Below are positions 43,508 to 47,024 of a DNA stretch of 47,024 nucleotides, in pieces. The translations under genes were made by a program, and so were the position numbers. Below the pieces are notes generated by a model. It was not told where the DNA came from. It saw nothing but the letters and a program-made list of their open reading frames with translations, and searched no databases. The stretch's first letter is position 1. Each line of letters starts with the position of its first letter. The DNA is taken from NCBI GenBank assembly GCA_002787535.1, contig PCXB01000057.1, positions 1 through 47,024 of the forward strand, in the 5' to 3' direction. This DNA comes from Deltaproteobacteria bacterium CG11_big_fil_rev_8_21_14_0_20_45_16. Its GTDB lineage: Bacteria; Bdellovibrionota; UBA2394.

Positions 43508-44083
43508 ATGAGATCTATCGGGGGACTGATCATAGCTTGTTTTATACTATCATTTGGCGTTCTCAGCACTGCCTTTGGACAGGACTTCTACACGAAGGCG
43601 GCGGAGAAAGAATGGGAGTTGGCCGCCAAATACAAACTTAGTTTTGAGCACGACGCCAAGGATCGAGATGTTTTAAAACTACGCGAGACAAAACTCTTGG
43701 AGGAGTTCACTGAAGACCTACAAGACCTTCCGCAAGAAACCGAAGTCAGAGCTCGTGAGCCAAGCGATATCGAGAAAGCTATAGATGTAAGCATAATGGC
43801 TTTAACTGGATTACTCGTAATGGCCCTCAACGATTCATTCGATTTGGGCCCTGGCTTTCGACTGAGTCGAATCAGTGGATTGCTATTTTTGGTCGTCCCT
43901 TTCGAAGATTTTTATCTTTACCGAAAGTGCGGAAAAAAGGAATACCTCGTTGCTTCAACGCTTAAGCCGAGTGAAAAAAGTCTAGAGCGAATGAAAACAA
44001 AAGAAGAAATTCGCGATATTTGTGATACGGAAGAAACTGAAGGCAAAGAGCCATTAGCACTCTCTTTCCTAAGCTATAATTAA
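43508..44083 (+). CDS. Secreted or membrane protein of unknown function
   Basis: The chosen ATG starts MRSIGGLIIACFILSFGVLSTAFGQ, a clear signal peptide cut before DFYTK. The mature part has a charged helix (AAEKEWELAAKYKLSFEHDAKDRDVLKLRETKLLEEFTEDLQDL), then a hydrophobic stretch (IDVSIMALTGLLVMALN) and SGLLFLVVPFEDFYLYRKCGKKEYL. The frame is open upstream from 43352, but that part overlaps the divergent prfC gene and lacks a leader. The DsbD-like gene follows 18 bp later. No family is recognised. Confidence 0.65.
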   Translation: MRSIGGLIIACFILSFGVLSTAFGQDFYTKAAEKEWELAAKYKLSFEHDAKDRDVLKLRETKLLEEFTEDLQDLPQETEVRAREPSDIEKAIDVSIMALTGLLVMALNDSFDLGPGFRLSRISGLLFLVVPFEDFYLYRKCGKKEYLVASTLKPSEKSLERMKTKEEIRDICDTEETEGKEPLALSFLSYN

Positions 44084-44101
44084 AGTGATAAACTATCAGA
44101 G

Positions 44102-46129
44102 TTGGTTCAATTTTTTCGACTAATCAAACTTTTGGGCGTGCCAATTTGGCTTGTTTTGCTTTCGACTGGCTTTTGCTCGGCCTCAGAAACCTCCTGGGCT
44201 AAAGGCAAAAGTCAACACAGCCAGGTTCGGCTTATTTCCCAACTCTCCAGTCTTTCCTCGAAGACGTTTGAAATTCAAATGGGCTTGGAATTTAAGTTAG
44301 ATCCTGGATGGCACGTTTATTGGAAAAACCCCGGAGATGTGGGATATGCCCCTAAGCTAGTTTGGAAATTACCAGAAAGTTGGCTTGCCTCGGATCTCAA
44401 CTTTCCTCACCCCATCCTCTTCGACGCACCCTCTCCGGACGGACTTCAATTGCAATCGATTGGCTACGAAGCTTCGGCAATATATCCGATCATATTGACT
44501 GGCGCCCAAGTGAATCCCCCCAGCTTCGCCATCAAACTAAATGTTCAATACCTTGTGTGCGATGACATTTGCGTTCCTGAATCGGCCGACTTAGAACTAA
44601 GCCTACCGATCAATTCTGAAAATCTTTCTAAGCACAAAGAACGCTTAGAAAGATCATTTAGCGCACTCCCACAACCACAGTCAGACGTTCAGATGGAGTG
44701 GCTTGATGAAAATGAATTCGTAGTTGATTTTGGGCAGACGCCAATCGCGGGGCCACTCCTGCTAAGTGGGGAAGGAAGATCCGGAATATTTTGGAAAGTC
44801 CTGCCTCTCACTGCAAATCAGTATCGAATCCAGCTTAAGCCAAGTTCCAGCATCAAAAAATCGCTGGAGCTCCATTACCAGGTGGGGCCAACAAAGAACT
44901 CTTTCTTTATAAATATTCCGCTTTCTACTACGGCGCAAAGCTCCTTTGAGTCTTTTTGGCTCGCCCTCTTACTCGCCTTCGTTGGCGGCGCCATCTTAAA
45001 CCTTATGCCTTGCGTCCTGCCTGTCGTGATTTTGAAAACCAATTCGTTGATTCGCCTTCGAGAAACCCAGGGGCTGCGACGCTCGCTGAGCTTCACCATG
45101 CTAGGAATTCTCACCAGTTTTCTCTGCCTAGCGGCCGTCGTTATTTTACTTAAGTCTCTTGGGCAGCAGGTGGGATGGGGCTTCCAATTTCAGAGTCCCG
45201 TTTTTGTTGGCTTAATGATTTTTGTTATTTTCGTGTTTGCTCTTAATCTTTTTGGGGTATTCGAAATTCAACTTCCCCATGTAGCCAACAACAAGATGCT
45301 CCAAAGTTCGGGCCCATTTTTTGAAGGCGTATTTGCGACAGCCTTGGCCACACCTTGTAGCGCCCCCTTTTTGGGAACGGCTCTAAGCTATGCCTTCACT
45401 CAAAGCTGGCCTGTTTTCATGCTGTTTTTTCTTGTTATGGGCCTGGGCTTGTCTTTGCCGTATTTGATTATTTTTGCTCACCCTTCCTTCATTAGGTTTT
45501 TGCCTCGACCTGGCAATTGGATGATCGCCATGAAGCGTTGGCTTGCCTACAGTCTTTTGCTGGCCGTTCTTTGGCTGCTCTATGTACTTCAACAACAAGC
45601 TGGAGTTCTTTCGAGCTTAGTTATCGTCGGATTTTCACTTTTAGTTTTTATCGGCTTACGAGAATTACGCGGATTACTCCGCTGGTTGATTGTGGCGGCT
45701 CTTTTAGTCTTTGGACTTTGGAATGTACAAAATTTTTCTTCCTCGTCTCGGCGGATCTCACAAACTGAAGACCTAGAAAAGCAATCTTATCGAGAAAGGA
45801 TGAGCGAAGCTGAACTCCGCGTACTTTTTCAAGTGGACTCGCGACCAATATTTTTGAATATCACGGCCGACTGGTGTTTAACCTGCAAGTATAATGAATA
45901 TAGCGTTTTAAAAACCGATTGGTTCCAGGACATTATTGAAACTCACCAAATGAGATTTATCAATGTCGACTGGACCAAGCGCAATCCAGAAATTGGAAAG
46001 TTTTTGGAATCCTACGGCCGAGCAGGCATTCCATTTTCGATGATTATTGGTCCTGACAAAAAACTTTTGCTACCCGAACTCTTAACCCGGGCTACGGTTG
46101 AAAAACGAATCAAGGAGTTTACTCGTTAG
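44102..46129 (+). CDS. DsbD/ScsB-like thiol:disulfide transporter
   Basis: Three parts in order. A signal peptide and a DsbD-N-like periplasmic region (LDPGWHVYWKNPGDVGYAP, with the cysteine pair in VCDDICVP) occupy residues 1-280. A membrane core of about eight helices follows, with one cysteine in LNLMPCVLPVV near residue 303 and one in ALATPCSAPFLGTAL near 418, as in DsbD. A C-terminal thioredoxin domain carries the catalytic motif CLTC near residue 590 (TADWCLTCKYNEYSVL). It moves reducing power from the cytoplasm to periplasmic proteins. TTG is the likely start. At 675 residues it is a little longer than E. coli DsbD (565), closer to ScsB-type proteins. Confidence 0.88.
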   Translation: MVQFFRLIKLLGVPIWLVLLSTGFCSASETSWAKGKSQHSQVRLISQLSSLSSKTFEIQMGLEFKLDPGWHVYWKNPGDVGYAPKLVWKLPESWLASDLNFPHPILFDAPSPDGLQLQSIGYEASAIYPIILTGAQVNPPSFAIKLNVQYLVCDDICVPESADLELSLPINSENLSKHKERLERSFSALPQPQSDVQMEWLDENEFVVDFGQTPIAGPLLLSGEGRSGIFWKVLPLTANQYRIQLKPSSSIKKSLELHYQVGPTKNSFFINIPLSTTAQSSFESFWLALLLAFVGGAILNLMPCVLPVVILKTNSLIRLRETQGLRRSLSFTMLGILTSFLCLAAVVILLKSLGQQVGWGFQFQSPVFVGLMIFVIFVFALNLFGVFEIQLPHVANNKMLQSSGPFFEGVFATALATPCSAPFLGTALSYAFTQSWPVFMLFFLVMGLGLSLPYLIIFAHPSFIRFLPRPGNWMIAMKRWLAYSLLLAVLWLLYVLQQQAGVLSSLVIVGFSLLVFIGLRELRGLLRWLIVAALLVFGLWNVQNFSSSSRRISQTEDLEKQSYRERMSEAELRVLFQVDSRPIFLNITADWCLTCKYNEYSVLKTDWFQDIIETHQMRFINVDWTKRNPEIGKFLESYGRAGIPFSMIIGPDKKLLLPELLTRATVEKRIKEFTR

Positions 46130-46135
46130 ATTTCA

Positions 46136-46198
46136 ATCAACTTTGTGCCCGGGCACAAAGTTCTTAACAATTCGAATTTGATTTATGTATCTGAGAAC
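46136..46198. repeat. 63-bp direct repeat, left copy, with 24-bp palindrome
   Basis: This copy matches 46947-47009 at 57 of 63 positions by my count. Bases 46139-46162 are a perfect 24-bp palindrome. The hairpin is followed by TTCTTAAC, so it could also end the DsbD-like transcript, but the same unit occurs beyond the toxin gene, which argues for a repeat element. Confidence 0.8.
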
Positions 46199-46210
46199 TA
46201 TTTAAAGAGA

Positions 46211-46516
46211 TCACGCGGCTTGAAGCTCGACAATCATTTTTATTTTTGCCCTCTTAAGCTGATCCTGAAGACACAGCTTTACGGCGATCACCTCCGAAAG
46301 CCCCGCCTTTTTTGCAATTTTCACGGCAAGCCTCGGACTAACTAGCTGCCGCCCCTTTTCCAAATCACACACAACACTTTTTGACACCCCTAGAGTGCTT
46401 GCCATCTCGGACTGCGTGAGCTCCATCGACCTTCGCGCAACTCTCAAAAAAGAGCCAAATGTCAGCTCCCCAACCTCATTTTCCAAAACAAATTTTAATC
46501 TTCGGTTAGTAGTCAT
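46211..46516 (-). CDS. higA: XRE-family antitoxin, HigA-like
   Basis: The 101-residue protein has a Cro/C1-type helix-turn-helix in residues about 33-75 (LTQSEMASTLGVSKSVVCDLEKGRQLVSPRLAVKIAKKAGLS). It overlaps the end of the toxin gene by 11 bp and is downstream of it, the toxin-first order typical of HigBA-type systems. It should bind the toxin and repress the operon. The symbol is by class only. Confidence 0.8.
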   Translation of the reverse strand: MTTNRRLKFVLENEVGELTFGSFLRVARRSMELTQSEMASTLGVSKSVVCDLEKGRQLVSPRLAVKIAKKAGLSEVIAVKLCLQDQLKRAKIKMIVELQAA

Positions 46517-46793
46517 GTTTGTTCACCTCCAGAATCCGTATGATCAAAAAGCTCTCATGCTCGTCTTCCGTATAAAAAAGACGATAGGCTCGGCTCAATC
46601 GCACAGACCTCTCTCCCCTTCGTTTTCCTCGAAGCGGTTCATCGTGATAGCCCTTAAGCAAGCGAACTTTACGAACACCTTCTTCTTCAACCGAAGCAAC
46701 CCAGGCCTGAATACTAGATTGTATATATCGAGGCAGCTTATTGAGTTGCCTCTCAAATCGCTTTGAAGCATAAACCTCACAGGGCTTATCCAT
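46506..46793 (-). CDS. higB: RelE/ParE-superfamily toxin, HigB-like
   Basis: The protein reads KRFERQLNKLPRYIQSSIQAWVASVEEEGVRKVRLLKGYHDEPLRGKRRGERSVRLSRAYRLFYTEDEHESFLIIRILEV, the pattern of RelE/ParE-fold mRNA interferases, with basic residues where RelE-type toxins have their catalytic set. It would cut mRNA on the ribosome. The first start codon is TTG at 46796; ATG 46793 gives the natural start and 95 residues. A promoter ends only 11 nt upstream, so the mRNA leader is a few bases at most. Confidence 0.82.
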   Translation of the reverse strand: MDKPCEVYASKRFERQLNKLPRYIQSSIQAWVASVEEEGVRKVRLLKGYHDEPLRGKRRGERSVRLSRAYRLFYTEDEHESFLIIRILEVNKHDY

Positions 46794-46804
46794 CAAGCAC
46801 GTCC

Positions 46805-46834
46805 ATTATACGGTAATTTACCGTACCTTGTCAA
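46805..46834 (-). promoter_or_regulatory. HigBA promoter with operator palindrome in the spacer
   Basis: On the minus strand TTGACA (46829-46834) and TATAAT (46805-46810) are consensus -35 and -10 boxes with an 18-bp spacer. The perfect palindrome ACGGTAATTTACCGT (46810-46824) fills most of the spacer, so a bound repressor would block polymerase. Transcription should start about 5 nt before the toxin ATG. Confidence 0.8.
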
Positions 46835-46946
46835 TGGGGCTACAAAACCTGATTGATAGCAAGTGTCCATGACTTCTCGCTCACAAGAAAATCAGATTCA
46901 ATCAACTTTTTTTAAATGATTTTATCTCTTCATGTTGTAACTCATC

Positions 46947-47009
46947 ATCAACTTTGTGCCCGGGCACAAAGTTCTTAACAATTCGAACTTGATCAATACA
47001 TCCGAGAAC
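46947..47009. repeat. 63-bp direct repeat, right copy, with 24-bp palindrome
   Basis: Second copy of the 46136-46198 unit, in the same orientation, with its 24-bp perfect palindrome at 46950-46973. Most of the six differences from the left copy are transitions near the 3' part. It is followed by GTGTCC, also found at 46864. The two copies bracket the HigBA module. Confidence 0.8.
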
Positions 47010-47024
47010 AAGTGTCCGGTATGT

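Noticed and set aside
1-47024. CRISPR array, prophage or rRNA operon
   Set aside because: No regularly spaced repeats, phage structural genes or rRNA-like sequence are present on either strand.

Overview
The window looks like a chromosomal segment of a Gram-negative, diderm bacterium: there are Sec signal peptides, a periplasmic DsbD-type protein, muropeptide recycling and a Pst system. Several features fit the ex-deltaproteobacterial groups, with Bdellovibrionota as my best guess: zinc-ribbon/TPR proteins, a lysine-rich SWIB protein, a type III glutamine synthetase, a GspE-N-like domain standing alone and a noncanonical Hsp70 with its own J-protein. This placement is inference from gene content only. 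No rRNA, prophage or CRISPR array is visible. There is one tRNA, tRNA-Pro(TGG).

Layout. 1-2.2 kb: worn accessory genes, namely a 5'-truncated sterol desaturase-like gene, a frameshifted cation transporter, a tiny membrane protein and a recombinase-domain protein with no catalytic domain. 2.3-10.5 kb: a PIN-PhoH ATPase with an odd signal-like N-terminus, a membrane protein, an ileS-aminotransferase-Fur operon and a standalone GspE-N-like domain. 10.5-16.6 kb: a complete phosphate regulon, phoB-phoR-pstSCAB-phoU, read leftwards, with 11-bp-phased direct repeats before both pstS and phoB. 16.7-16.9 kb: a long REP-like hairpin 4 bp from tRNA-Pro. 16.9-20.4 kb: a divergent three-gene group (PhyH-like oxygenase, TylF-like methyltransferase, B12-type radical SAM) that looks like a small tailoring pathway. 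20.4-27.8 kb: SWIB/H1-like protein, pseudouridine synthase, secreted proteins, ferredoxin-thioesterase, a zinc-ribbon/TPR protein, and an ampG-nagZ pair for muropeptide recycling. 27.8-32.6 kb: small and hypothetical genes, including a doubly frameshifted gene, then a TPR protein followed by threonine dehydratase. 32.7-35.2 kb: a noncanonical Hsp70 plus J-domain pair. 35.2-38.0 kb: a secreted protein, a strong hairpin, a gene-poor stretch and a winged-helix/nucleotidyltransferase pair that resembles a toxin-antitoxin module. 38.1-43.4 kb: hisS, type III glutamine synthetase and prfC. 43.5-46.1 kb: a secreted protein and a DsbD/ScsB-like thiol transporter. 46.1-47.0 kb: a HigBA-like toxin-antitoxin module between two 63-bp direct repeats, each built round a 24-bp perfect palindrome.

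The strongest leads for something new are the Hsp70/J pair whose Hsp70 carries a different C-terminal domain, the oxygenase/methyltransferase/radical-SAM cluster, the wHTH-nucleotidyltransferase pair with its own palindromic operator, the repeat-bounded HigBA cassette, and the PIN-PhoH protein with an export-like leader. A recurring theme is -10 boxes lying only 5-11 nt before start codons (ileS and both toxin-antitoxin modules), which suggests leaderless mRNAs. Three homopolymer frameshifts (761-767, and two within 28218-28680) could be real decay or assembly errors.
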